DNA from: Rhizobiales bacterium 2SD
Lineage (GTDB): Bacteria; Pseudomonadota; Alphaproteobacteria; Rhizobiales; Beijerinckiaceae
Assembly (NCBI GenBank): GCA_005502805.1
Contig: SCMY01000010.1
Location: forward strand, 175,471 to 239,470
Reading direction: 5' to 3'
Length of the DNA: 64,000 nt
Shown here: positions 1 through 8,034 of the stretch, piece after piece
Layout of the letters: each line of letters starts with the position of its first letter
Position numbering within the stretch: the stretch's first letter is position 1
Made by a program: the position numbers and the translations under genes
The notes under the pieces: model-generated
What the model saw: only the letters and a program-made list of their open reading frames with translations
Told to the model about the DNA's origin: nothing
Databases searched by the model: none

Positions 1-18
1 CGAGCACAAAAGCAGAAC

Positions 19-489
19 ATGCCAGGCATGGCCATTGCCGATTCCATGCTCAATCCGCCGCCTGCCCGGCCGGAGATCACCCGCGCGGTCTGCCGCGGCG
101 CCTCGCGCCATCTGCGTGAGCGCGGCTATGCCATCGTCAAGGAGATGACCTTCGCCAATGGCCGGCGCGGCGACATCGTCGCGCTCTCGCCATCGGGCGA
201 ATTGCTGGTGGTCGAGGTCAAATCGGGGATCGAAGACTACCGCATCGACGGAAAATGGCCGGACTATCGCGATTATTGCGACGGCTTCCTCTTCGCGGTC
301 GCGCCCGAGTTCCCGCTGGAGATCCTGCCCGGGGATGTCGGCCTGATCGTCGCCGACGCCTTTGGTGGCGAATTGCTGCGCGAGCCGCCGCGCCATCAGC
401 TGGCGCCGGCGCGTCGCAAGATGCTGACCATCGCCTTCGCCAGGCTCGCGGCGGGGCGGCTGGCGCTGCTCGAGGATCCGGGAATCTAG
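19..489 (+). CDS. mmcB: MmcB family DNA repair protein (putative nuclease)
   Basis: This 156-residue protein resembles MmcB, an alphaproteobacterial SOS/DNA-damage protein with a PD-(D/E)XK nuclease-like core. The core is visible as an RRGD strand near residues 49-52 followed by VVEVKSG near residues 64-70, where Asp and Glu-x-Lys would form the metal site. The molecular activity of MmcB is inferred from its fold; a role in mitomycin C resistance is known for the Caulobacter homologue. The start is uncertain: Met codons at 19, 28 and 46 are all in frame and the upstream region is cut by the window edge. The 3' end overlaps the convergent haemoglobin gene by 4 bp. In many Rhizobiales mmcB lies next to regA/regB, as it does here. 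Confidence 0.85.
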   Translation: MPGMAIADSMLNPPPARPEITRAVCRGASRHLRERGYAIVKEMTFANGRRGDIVALSPSGELLVVEVKSGIEDYRIDGKWPDYRDYCDGFLFAVAPEFPLEILPGDVGLIVADAFGGELLREPPRHQLAPARRKMLTIAFARLAAGRLALLEDPGI

Positions 490-896
490 CCGGCAGCACG
501 CTGCGGCAGGTTGAGCGCCTTCGGACCGATGTTCAGGCTGATCTGCAGGCTGTCGGCGATGCGATGGGCACGGTCGATGAACAGGAACCGGGCCGGACCG
601 GTGCAAAGCTCGGTGACGGTCTGCTCGAACAGTGAAAGCCAGCGCTCGAAATGCTGCATGTCGAGCGGGAGCGGCATGTGGATCTGCTGCGGCTTGCCGC
701 GATAGCGCCCGCTCATCAGCGTCACCGACGACCAGAAGTCGCGCAGCTTGGCGAGATGGGCGTCCCAATCGTCGCCGAGTTTTTCGAGGAAGATCGGGCC
801 GATCAGCGGGTCAAGCCGCACCCGGCCATAGAAGGTGTCGACCAGCTCGGCGATCAGTTCTTCGGTGATGCGTTCGGGAAGCGCCGTCCCGCTCAT
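486..896 (-). CDS. Group III truncated haemoglobin
   Basis: A 136-residue haem-binding 2-on-2 globin of the group III type, probably cytoplasmic and able to bind O2 or NO. The group III signature HMPLPLDMQHFERWL is visible near residues 73-87, with the likely proximal haem ligand at His82. Length matches the family. The start codon overlaps the regA stop as ATGA (893-896), so translation is probably coupled to regA and the globin is the last gene of a regB-regA-glb run. This suggests expression under redox or oxygen control. No dedicated reductase domain is present. Binding partner and physiological ligand cannot be read from the sequence. Confidence 0.88.
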   Translation of the reverse strand: MSGTALPERITEELIAELVDTFYGRVRLDPLIGPIFLEKLGDDWDAHLAKLRDFWSSVTLMSGRYRGKPQQIHMPLPLDMQHFERWLSLFEQTVTELCTGPARFLFIDRAHRIADSLQISLNIGPKALNLPQRAAG

Positions 897-1462
897 CGCG
901 GCGCGCGCTTGGCCAGGATGCGCTGCAGGGTGCGGCGGTGCATGCCGAGCCTACGCGCCGTCTCGGAGACATTGCGGCTGCACAATTCGTAGACGCGCTG
1001 GATATGCTCCCAGCGAACCCGGTCGGCCGACATCGGGTTCTCCGGCGGCACCGGGCGCGCATTCGGCCCGGCCGCCAGCGCCGAATGGATCTCGTCGGCG
1101 TCGGCGGGCTTGGCAAGGAAGTCGAACGCGCCGAGTTTCACAGCGCTGACCGCAGTCGCGATATTGCCATAGCCGGTCAGGACGACGCCGCGCGCATCCG
1201 GGCGCTTCTCCTTGAGGCGGGCGATCACGTCGAGCCCGTTGCCATCGCCGAGACGCAGGTCGATCACCGCATAGGCCGGCGCCTCCTCCTCGACGGCGGC
1301 CAGGCCGGCCTGGACGGATTCGGCTGTTCTCACCGAATAGCCACGTCCTTCCATGGCGCGGGCGAGGCGGTTCAGGAACGGCTTGTCGTCGTCGACGAGC
1401 AGGAGTGACATGTCCCTGCCTGCACTATCGGTGACTTGGTCCGTCGTCGGCGCCGTGTCCAT
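893..1462 (-). CDS. regA: Redox response regulator RegA/ActR/PrrA
   Basis: A 189-residue two-component response regulator, partner of RegB. The receiver domain covers about residues 18-130, with the DDD acid pocket at 24-26 and the phospho-acceptor Asp68 in VIDLRLGDG. A proline-containing linker follows, then a C-terminal Fis-type helix-turn-helix with LGMHRRTLQRIL near the end. RegA-family regulators control respiration, carbon and nitrogen genes by redox state. I place the start at 1462 because an AGGAG lies 9 nt upstream; Met codons at 1471, 1468 and 1504 are also in frame. The gene follows regB by about 85 bp and overlaps the globin gene by 4 bp. Confidence 0.9.
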   Translation of the reverse strand: MDTAPTTDQVTDSAGRDMSLLLVDDDKPFLNRLARAMEGRGYSVRTAESVQAGLAAVEEEAPAYAVIDLRLGDGNGLDVIARLKEKRPDARGVVLTGYGNIATAVSAVKLGAFDFLAKPADADEIHSALAAGPNARPVPPENPMSADRVRWEHIQRVYELCSRNVSETARRLGMHRRTLQRILAKRAPR

Positions 1463-1546
1463 CGCCATCATCTCCTGCCGGCTGCTGACTGCCCGGCTCA
1501 ACATCCATTCTATCGATTGCGCGACGCGCTGAAACGCCGCAACGCC

Positions 1547-2920
1547 TCATTCTGTCGCATATGGGGCCAAAAGCTCCGGGTTTGAAGGTCCGGCGGGTCG
1601 ATCGTCGCGTTCGAAGACCGCTCGCAGCCAGGTGATCCGGATGCTGGCGCCGGTTGCCGGAAGCGGCAGATTGGAGAATTCGAGCGCCGCACCGCTCCGT
1701 TCCAACAGGGTCTTGGCGATGAACAGCCCGAGGCCGAGACCCCCGCCGGCCCGCGATTCCTTGGCGTGCGAGCGCGACAGATAGGGATCGCCCGCCCGCA
1801 TCAGGACCTCCGGCGTGAAGCCCGGCCCGTCATCGGCGATGGTCAGGATGACGGCACCTTCCGTCCACAGCGCCGTGATCGTCACCTTGGAGCGGGCGAA
1901 GTCGACGGCGTTGTCGACGATGTTGCCGAGCCCGTAGATCATGCCGGGATTGCGCCGGCAGAACGGTTCCGGCTTGTCGCCGGAGAGCGCGATTTCGAAG
2001 GGGACGCCGAATGGCCGTTGCGGCCCGGCCGCCTCCTCGATCAGCAGGCGGAGCGAGAGTTGGTCGAGCGGGCCGGCATCGTCGTCCTGCAGCGAGGTGA
2101 GCTTGCCCAGAATGCCGCGACAGCGCTCGACCTGCTCGCGAAGCAAGGTGATGTCCTCGGCCATTTCGCCTTCTGCCGGGGCGAGCCGCGAGAGCTCGCG
2201 GGCGACCAGCGCGATCGTCGCGAGCGGGGTGCCGAGCTCATGTGCGGCCGCGGCGGCGAGCCCGTCGAGCTGCGAGAGATGCTGCTCGCGCGCCAGCACC
2301 AGTTCGGTCGCGGCCAGCGCTTCCGAGAGGTCGCGCGCTTCCTTCGCGACCCGCCAGGCATAGATGCCGGTGAAGCCGAGCCCGAGCAAAAGCGCAATCC
2401 AGTTGCCGACCTGGTATTGCGGCGGCAGCACTGGCCGCTCCGTTCCGGCCCAGGGCAACGGCCAGTGAACGAAGACGAGCAGCGTCGCCAGCCCGGCGGC
2501 GAGCAGGCCCAGCGCCAATGTGTGCCGTGGTGGCAACGCCGTCGCCGAGATCATCACCGGCGCCAGGAACAGGATCGCGAACGGGTTCTGCAGGCCCCCG
2601 GTGAGATAGAGCAGCGCCGCGAGCTGCAGGATGTCGAAGCCGAGCAGTGCCGTCGCCGCGCCCTCGCCCAGACGGTGGCTCAGCGGAAAGCGGATGCGCA
2701 GTGCGATGTTGAGCCAGGCCGACACGGCGATGGCGAGGAAGCACCAGCCGAAGGGCAGCGAGAAACCGAGCCCGAAATGCACGCCGGCGACGGCGACGCT
2801 CTGGCCGGCGATCGCCAGCCAGCGCAGGCGCACCAGCGTGTCGAGCCGCAAATGGCGCGGAGTGCCGCCAGGAGCGGAGGGAACGAGGTCGGCGATCGTC
2901 ACGGCGCGCAATTTTCGCAA
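1547..2920 (-). CDS. regB: Redox sensor histidine kinase RegB/ActS/PrrB
   Basis: A membrane sensor kinase of about 457 residues. Six hydrophobic segments lie in residues 30-190. The ubiquinone-sensing heptapeptide GGLQNPF is at 108-114, the H-box is AAAHELGTPL with His227, and the conserved redox Cys267 sits in EQVERCRGIL. A C-terminal HATPase domain with N and G boxes (IVDNAVDFA, ADDGPGF, GLGLGLFIA) follows. In Rhodobacter the equivalent Cys and quinone site switch off kinase activity under oxidising conditions. The start is uncertain: TTG at 2920 and 2911 and GTG at 2902 are all in frame, with no strong ribosome site. It heads the regB-regA-globin unit and is divergent from phaZ. Confidence 0.9.
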   Translation of the reverse strand: MRKLRAVTIADLVPSAPGGTPRHLRLDTLVRLRWLAIAGQSVAVAGVHFGLGFSLPFGWCFLAIAVSAWLNIALRIRFPLSHRLGEGAATALLGFDILQLAALLYLTGGLQNPFAILFLAPVMISATALPPRHTLALGLLAAGLATLLVFVHWPLPWAGTERPVLPPQYQVGNWIALLLGLGFTGIYAWRVAKEARDLSEALAATELVLAREQHLSQLDGLAAAAAHELGTPLATIALVARELSRLAPAEGEMAEDITLLREQVERCRGILGKLTSLQDDDAGPLDQLSLRLLIEEAAGPQRPFGVPFEIALSGDKPEPFCRRNPGMIYGLGNIVDNAVDFARSKVTITALWTEGAVILTIADDGPGFTPEVLMRAGDPYLSRSHAKESRAGGGLGLGLFIAKTLLERSGAALEFSNLPLPATGASIRITWLRAVFERDDRPAGPSNPELLAPYATE

Positions 2921-3032
2921 TGCCGCAGGCGGGCGGGAAGGAGGAAACTGTGGCTAATCGGCATCACAAGGAAATCTTAGCCCTTTGGACGATTGAATGA
3001 GAACAAATTCTACTTAGGCTGCATTCCCTTGT

Positions 3033-3041
3033 TGCGCTGCA
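3033..3041. promoter_or_regulatory. Candidate PhaR-type TGC-N3-GCA site upstream of phaZ
   Basis: The short palindrome TGC-GCT-GCA lies 39 bp before the phaZ start, inside TTGTTGCGCTGCATCG. PhaR/AniA repressors of PHB genes in alphaproteobacteria are reported to bind TGC-rich dyads, so the position and gene fit. A single 9-bp match in GC-rich DNA is weak evidence. A second related stretch, TGCGGCGCTGCG, lies about 10 bp downstream. Confidence 0.35.
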
Positions 3042-3079
3042 TCGTGAATGCGGCGCTGCGAAAGAGCGAAAGGGCCGCC

Positions 3080-4381
3080 ATGTCGTTCGCCTACCACGCC
3101 TATGAGGCGGTTCATATGATGGTCAGCCCGGCGCGGGCCATGTCCGACGCCATGCAGCTGGCCTTCAAGAACCCGGCGAACCCGCTGACCTATACCCCGT
3201 TCGGCCGCACGATCGCCGCCTCCTGCGAATTGTTCGAGCGCACAACGCGCCGCTACGGCAAGCCGGCCTTCGGTCTCGACACCACCACGATGAACGGCGT
3301 CAAGGTCGGGGTCGAGGAGCACGTGGTCTGGCAGCGCCCCTTCTGCAACCTGATCTATTTCGACCGCAAGATCGAAGGTCGCCGCAAGCCGCAGCCCAAG
3401 GTGCTGCTGGTCGCGCCGATGTCGGGCCACTACGCTACGCTGCTGCGCGGCACGGTCGAGGCTTTGCTGCCCGATCACGAGGTCTACATCACCGACTGGA
3501 TCGATGCCCGCCTGGTGCCGCTCTCCGCCGGCCGCTTCGACCTCGACGACTATATCGACTATGTCATCGCCATGCTGCAGAAGCTCGGCCCCGACACCCA
3601 TGTCATGGCCGTCTGCCAGCCTTCGGTGCCGGTGCTCGCCGCGATCGCGCGCATGGAGGCCGAGGGCGACCCGGCGTCGCCGCGCTCGATGACGCTGATG
3701 GGTGGGCCGATCGACACCCGCCGCTCGCCGACTGCGGTCAACCAGCTCGCCATGGAGCGCGGCACCGACTGGTTCCGCCGCAACTGCATCACCCGCGTGC
3801 CGTTCCCGCATCTCGGCGCCTTCCGCGAGGTCTATCCCGGCTTCATGCAGCTGTCGGGCTTCATGGCGATGAATTTCGACCGCCACCTCACCGCGCATTA
3901 CGACATGTACAAGCACCTGATCGCCGGTGATGGCGATTCGGCCGAGAAACATCGCGACTTCTATGACGAGTATCTCGCGGTCATGGACCTGACCGCCGAG
4001 TTCTACCTGCAGACCGTCGACACCGTCTTCGTCAAGCATGCCCTGCCCAAGGGCGAGATGATGCACCGCGGCAAGCCGGTCGACCTCACGGCGATCCGCA
4101 GCGTCGCGCTGATGACGGTCGAGGGCGAGAACGACGACATCTCCGGCGTCGGCCAGACCAAGGCGGCGCATGATCTGTGCGTCAACATCCCCGACGACAT
4201 GCGGGTCGAGTACCTGCAGAAGGGCGTCGGCCATTACGGCGTCTTCAACGGCTCGCGCTTCCGCTCGGAGATCGCGCCGCGCATCGCCGACTTCATGCTG
4301 ACCCTCGACATGAAGGCGGCCAAGGAGCGCCGCAACGAGACCGCGGAGACGGCGCGCAAGGCGCTGAAGGTCGCGGGCTGA
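3080..4381 (+). CDS. phaZ: Intracellular polyhydroxyalkanoate depolymerase
   Basis: A 433-residue cytoplasmic depolymerase that would hydrolyse stored PHB granules to oligomers or 3-hydroxybutyrate. It belongs to the PhaZ1 family, which uses Cys instead of Ser as nucleophile; the candidate is Cys179 in AVCQPSVPVL. The N-terminus (MSFAYHAYEA) and C-terminus (GVGHYGVFNGSRFR, with a likely catalytic His) are typical. I chose ATG 3080 because GAAAGGG precedes it and homologues start this way; the frame stays open to 2993. There is no signal peptide, as expected for an intracellular enzyme. It is divergent from regB, so the 159-bp gap may hold promoters for both. Confidence 0.92.
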   Translation: MSFAYHAYEAVHMMVSPARAMSDAMQLAFKNPANPLTYTPFGRTIAASCELFERTTRRYGKPAFGLDTTTMNGVKVGVEEHVVWQRPFCNLIYFDRKIEGRRKPQPKVLLVAPMSGHYATLLRGTVEALLPDHEVYITDWIDARLVPLSAGRFDLDDYIDYVIAMLQKLGPDTHVMAVCQPSVPVLAAIARMEAEGDPASPRSMTLMGGPIDTRRSPTAVNQLAMERGTDWFRRNCITRVPFPHLGAFREVYPGFMQLSGFMAMNFDRHLTAHYDMYKHLIAGDGDSAEKHRDFYDEYLAVMDLTAEFYLQTVDTVFVKHALPKGEMMHRGKPVDLTAIRSVALMTVEGENDDISGVGQTKAAHDLCVNIPDDMRVEYLQKGVGHYGVFNGSRFRSEIAPRIADFMLTLDMKAAKERRNETAETARKALKVAG

Positions 4382-4432
4382 GCTAAGCTTAGCCCCTTCC
4401 GCTCCCGCTGCGAATCCCGCACAATCGCCGGG

Positions 4433-5173
4433 ATGCGGTTCTCCCTGTTCAGGCGCCAGCCCGATCCCGACCGGATCGAGGTCGCCCATGCCGGCACGCT
4501 CTACCCGGTCGCCGTCAAACGGCGCTCGACGGCGCGCCGGCTGACTTTGCGCGTTTCCCAGGCGACCGGCGAGATCACCCTGACCCTGCCCGAGCGCGTC
4601 GACTTCACGACCGGCCGCATCTTCGCCGAGAAACACGGCGGCTGGATCGCGGCGCGCATGGCCAAGCGCCCGCAGGGCGTCGCCTTCGAGCCCGGCGCCG
4701 TCGTGCCCTTGCGCGGCGTCCCGCACCGGATCGTGCACTGGACCAAGGTGCGCGGGCTGACGCGCGCCACACTCTCGGCCGAGGGCGAGCCGATCATCGC
4801 GGTCTGCGGCGAGGCGGCCCATGTCGCGCGCCGGGTCAGCGATTTCCTGCGCCGCGAGGCCCTGGCCGATCTGGAGAAGGCGGTACGCACCCATACCGCC
4901 GTGCTCGGCATCCCCGCCCGCAAGATCACATTGCGCGACACCACCAGCCGCTGGGGTTCATGCTCCTCTAAGGGCCATCTCAGCTTCTCCTGGCGACTGA
5001 TCCTGGCCCCGACGCTGGTGCTCGATTACCTCGCCGCCCATGAGGTCGCGCACCTCAAGGAGATGAACCATTCTCACCGCTTCTGGGCGCTGACGCACAA
5101 GCTCTGCCCGCGCACGGAGGAAGCGGAAGCCTGGCTCAAGCGCCATGGCGCGAGCCTGCACGGCTACGGCTGA
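4433..5173 (+). CDS. YgjP/SprT-like M48 family metallopeptidase
   Basis: A 246-residue protein of the YgjP (DUF45) zinc metalloprotease family. The zinc signature HEVAHLKEMNHSHRFW spans residues 203-218: HExxH at 203-207 with a third ligand at His213 or His215. The preceding TSRWGSCSSKGHLSFSWRL block is characteristic of the family. No signal peptide or membrane segment is visible, so it is probably cytoplasmic. Substrates of this family are poorly known. It lies 51 bp downstream of phaZ on the same strand and converges with the DUF4105 gene, overlapping it by 10 bp. Confidence 0.85.
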   Translation: MRFSLFRRQPDPDRIEVAHAGTLYPVAVKRRSTARRLTLRVSQATGEITLTLPERVDFTTGRIFAEKHGGWIAARMAKRPQGVAFEPGAVVPLRGVPHRIVHWTKVRGLTRATLSAEGEPIIAVCGEAAHVARRVSDFLRREALADLEKAVRTHTAVLGIPARKITLRDTTSRWGSCSSKGHLSFSWRLILAPTLVLDYLAAHEVAHLKEMNHSHRFWALTHKLCPRTEEAEAWLKRHGASLHGYG

Positions 5174-6180
5174 GCGCGCGCGGTCGGAACACCCTCGCGG
5201 ATGACGCGCGAGAACTCCGAGCTGTCGGGCTTCAGGCTGCGCGCCTTCTCGCCGATATGGCTCAGTTTCACCAGCTCGTCGAGCGGCATGTCCTGGCGTA
5301 CCGAGCCGATGTCCCGGAGATAGCCGGGCAGGTAACCGGAGAGCAGCACGCGCGGGTCGAGCGGCAGCGAGAACTTCCAGGCGGGCGCGACCTGCCCGAC
5401 GAGATGATAGACGACGGTGGTGCAGTTTGTCGTCAGCGTGTTGTACCAGCGCGGCTCCTGCGCCAGCCGGTTGATGTCCGCGGCATAGGCGAGCAGCAGC
5501 TCGCGCGCCTGCCGCGGCGAGGCATTGAGCCGGAACAGCCGGGTGTCCTCGCCGCGCGCCTGGGTTCGAAGGCCGATCAGGTCGCGTTCGTCGGCCACGA
5601 CATAGGCCATTTCGTAGTTGCGGAAGAAGCCGGCAAGCGCCGACCATTCCTCGCCCTGCTCGCGCCGGATCTCGATCGAGATCGTCAGCGGATCGCTGTC
5701 GGCGAAGGTGAAGCTGAGCAGGAGATGGGCGATCGCCTCGCCGGACCAGTAGGACAGGAAGAGATCGGCGCCCTGGATGCGCGAGAGGTCGTAGCTGCGG
5801 GTTTCCCAGCGCTGGTCGTAGTCGTTTTCGGTGCGCCAGGTGAAATGGCGCAGATTGGTCACGGTCAGGCGGTTGTCGACCACGCTCATCTGCGGCAAGC
5901 GGGCCAGCTCGGGGATCCAGTTCCGTTCATGCGACGGCCTCAGGCCGGCCCACCAGCCGATGAGGCCGACGAAGAGCACGGCGAAGGCGAGCGGCAGGCG
6001 CGGCGCGCCGCTCCAGATGCCGATGGTGCCGGCGAGCCCGGCGAGGCCGAAGCCGATCGCGCCGGCGATGCCGATCGCACCGGGCAGGCGGAAGACCAGG
6101 AGCCCTGCGCCCCAGGCGGTGGTGCCGAGGACCGCGAGGGTCAGCAGGATCTGCAGGAGAACGAAAAAGAGGCGGCTCAT
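5164..6180 (-). CDS. DUF4105 domain membrane protein
   Basis: A 338-residue protein with three hydrophobic segments within residues 1-80, followed by a DUF4105 (Lnb N-terminal-like) domain, probably on the periplasmic side. The family motif WYNTLTTNCTTVVYHL near residues 240-255 includes the conserved Asn-Cys pair. The fold is related to cysteine peptidase or amidase-like proteins, but no function is established for this branch. It ends in convergent overlap with the YgjP-type gene and starts 35 bp downstream of the pckA stop, so it could be cotranscribed with pckA. Confidence 0.8.
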   Translation of the reverse strand: MSRLFFVLLQILLTLAVLGTTAWGAGLLVFRLPGAIGIAGAIGFGLAGLAGTIGIWSGAPRLPLAFAVLFVGLIGWWAGLRPSHERNWIPELARLPQMSVVDNRLTVTNLRHFTWRTENDYDQRWETRSYDLSRIQGADLFLSYWSGEAIAHLLLSFTFADSDPLTISIEIRREQGEEWSALAGFFRNYEMAYVVADERDLIGLRTQARGEDTRLFRLNASPRQARELLLAYAADINRLAQEPRWYNTLTTNCTTVVYHLVGQVAPAWKFSLPLDPRVLLSGYLPGYLRDIGSVRQDMPLDELVKLSHIGEKARSLKPDSSEFSRVIREGVPTARAQP

Positions 6181-6215
6181 CGCCGCCTCTCATAGCATGC
6201 TGAAATAGGTTCCGC

Positions 6216-7826
6216 TCAAGCCGCGAGCGAACTCGTCGGCGCGGCCGCCTTGACGGCGTCGTCGACATGCGGCTCGAACTTGGCGAAGTTCTCCGCGAAC
6301 ATGCCGATCAGCTTCTTGGCGGTATCGGCGAAGGCGGCCTTATCCTGCCAGGTCTTGACGGGATAGAGGATGTGCGGCTCGACGCCGGGCACCGAAGTGG
6401 GAACGGCGAACCCGAAATAAGGATCGCGGCGGAAATCGGCGCGGTTGAGCGAACCGTCCAGTGCCGCGGTCAGCAGGCGGCGGGTGACGCGGATCGGCAT
6501 GCGCCGGCCGGTGCCGTAGCCGCCGCCGGTCCAGCCGGTGTTGACCAGCCAGCAATCGACGTGATGCTTGGCGATGAAGTCACGCAGCAGATTGGCGTAT
6601 TCCGACGGGTGGCGCGGCAGGAAGGGCGAGCCGAAGCAGGTCGAGAACTCCGGCTGGACGCCGACGAGACCGCGCTCGGTGCCGGCGACCTTGGCGGTAT
6701 AGCCGGAGAGGAAATGGTACATCGCCTCGGCCGGAGTCAGCTTGGCGATCGGTGGCATCACGCCGAAGGCGTCGGCGGTCAGCATCACGATGTTCTTCGG
6801 CGTGCCGGCCCGGCCGGTGCGCGAGGCGTTCGGGATGAAGTCGAGCGGATAGGCCGAGCGGGTGTTCTCGGTCTTGGTCTCGGCGTCGAAGTCGACCTCG
6901 CGCGAGATCGGATCCATCACGATGTTCTCGAGCACCGTGCCGAAGCGTTGCGAGGCCGCGAAGATCTGCGGCTCGGCCTCGGCCGAGAGACGGATCGTCT
7001 TGGCGTAGCAGCCGCCCTCGAAATTGAAGATGCCGTCCTTCGACCAGCCATGCTCGTCATCGCCGATCAAGGTGCGGTCGGGATCGGCCGAGAGGGTGGT
7101 CTTGCCGGTGCCGGAGAGGCCGAAGAAGATCGCCGGATCGTCCTTGCCGCCGACATTGGCCGAGCAGTGCATCGGCACCACGCCCTTCGCGGGCAGTGTG
7201 TAGTTCAGATAGGTGAAGACCGACTTCTTCATCTCGCCGGCATAGGCGGTGCCGCCGATCAGCACGATCTTGCGCGAGAAGTCGATTGCGATGACCGTCT
7301 CGCTGCGGCAGCCATGGCGCTTCGGATCGGCTTTGAAGCTCGGCAGGTCGACGATCGTCAATTCGGGCACGTAGCCGCCGATCTCCCCGGCCTCGGGCCG
7401 GATCAGCAGGTTGCGGATGAACAGCGAGTGCCAGGCGAATTCGGTGAAGACCCTCGCCTTGACGCGGTGGGCCGGGTCGGCGCCGCCATAAAGATCCTGC
7501 GCGAACAGCTCCTTGCCTTCGGCGTGCTTGATGAAATCGCCGAGCAGGGTCTCGAACTGCTCCGAGGAGATCGCGCCATTGTTCTCCCACCAGACCGTCT
7601 TCTCGGTCAGTGCGTCCTTGACGACGAACTTGTCCTTGGGCGAGCGGCCGGTATGGCTGCCGGTGTCGGCGCAGAGCGCGCCGCCGCGGGCGAGCTGGGA
7701 TTCGCCGCGCCGCAACGATTCCTCATAGAGGCGCGCAGCCTCGAAATTCCAGTAGACCGCCTTGAGCCCGCGGAAGCCGAATGAATCGGCGCCGTTGGCC
7801 GGGTTGACGTGACCGATGGTCTCCAC
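6216..7826 (-). CDS. pckA: Phosphoenolpyruvate carboxykinase (ATP)
   Basis: A 536-residue enzyme that converts oxaloacetate and ATP to phosphoenolpyruvate, CO2 and ADP, the entry step of gluconeogenesis from C4 acids. The kinase P-loop FFGLSGTGKTTLSADP and the downstream GDDEHGW block are intact, as are the substrate-binding RSPKDKF and GGTAYAGE regions. I chose GTG at 7826 over the longer frame (open to 7898) because a perfect AGGAGG lies 8 nt upstream and the result equals the usual family length. In rhizobia pckA is commonly next to chvI/chvG; here a HugZ-like gene intervenes. The promoter gap holds a LacI-like palindrome. Confidence 0.96.
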   Translation of the reverse strand: METIGHVNPANGADSFGFRGLKAVYWNFEAARLYEESLRRGESQLARGGALCADTGSHTGRSPKDKFVVKDALTEKTVWWENNGAISSEQFETLLGDFIKHAEGKELFAQDLYGGADPAHRVKARVFTEFAWHSLFIRNLLIRPEAGEIGGYVPELTIVDLPSFKADPKRHGCRSETVIAIDFSRKIVLIGGTAYAGEMKKSVFTYLNYTLPAKGVVPMHCSANVGGKDDPAIFFGLSGTGKTTLSADPDRTLIGDDEHGWSKDGIFNFEGGCYAKTIRLSAEAEPQIFAASQRFGTVLENIVMDPISREVDFDAETKTENTRSAYPLDFIPNASRTGRAGTPKNIVMLTADAFGVMPPIAKLTPAEAMYHFLSGYTAKVAGTERGLVGVQPEFSTCFGSPFLPRHPSEYANLLRDFIAKHHVDCWLVNTGWTGGGYGTGRRMPIRVTRRLLTAALDGSLNRADFRRDPYFGFAVPTSVPGVEPHILYPVKTWQDKAAFADTAKKLIGMFAENFAKFEPHVDDAVKAAAPTSSLAA

Positions 7827-7993
7827 TGGCAATTCCTCCTGCCGAGAAGCCGTCGCCAGGCGAAGCCGGCGTCGTGATTGGAGCGGGGCTGACCCCACTA
7901 TGGCCCCGATGGACCGGTGACGTGGAGGGCTCTTTAGGCGGATGATGACGCCGGCTCAAGTCACGAGGTCGGCTGGGGGCTGATCGTGGCCGA

Positions 7994-8008
7994 TTTAAAT
8001 CGTTTAAA
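7994..8008. promoter_or_regulatory. TTTAAA-N3-TTTAAA palindrome upstream of pckA
   Basis: An AT-rich inverted repeat, TTTAAA-TCG-TTTAAA, stands out in GC-rich DNA 168 bp upstream of the pckA start. Its shape suits a LacI/GalR-type operator. In Sinorhizobium meliloti pckA is controlled by the LacI-type regulator PckR, so an equivalent site is plausible; I have not compared it with the published motif. A related TAAATCGGTTTA lies upstream of the SMP-30 gene. Confidence 0.45.
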
Positions 8009-8034
8009 AAAATAGCTGTGGTGAATCGCCGCGC

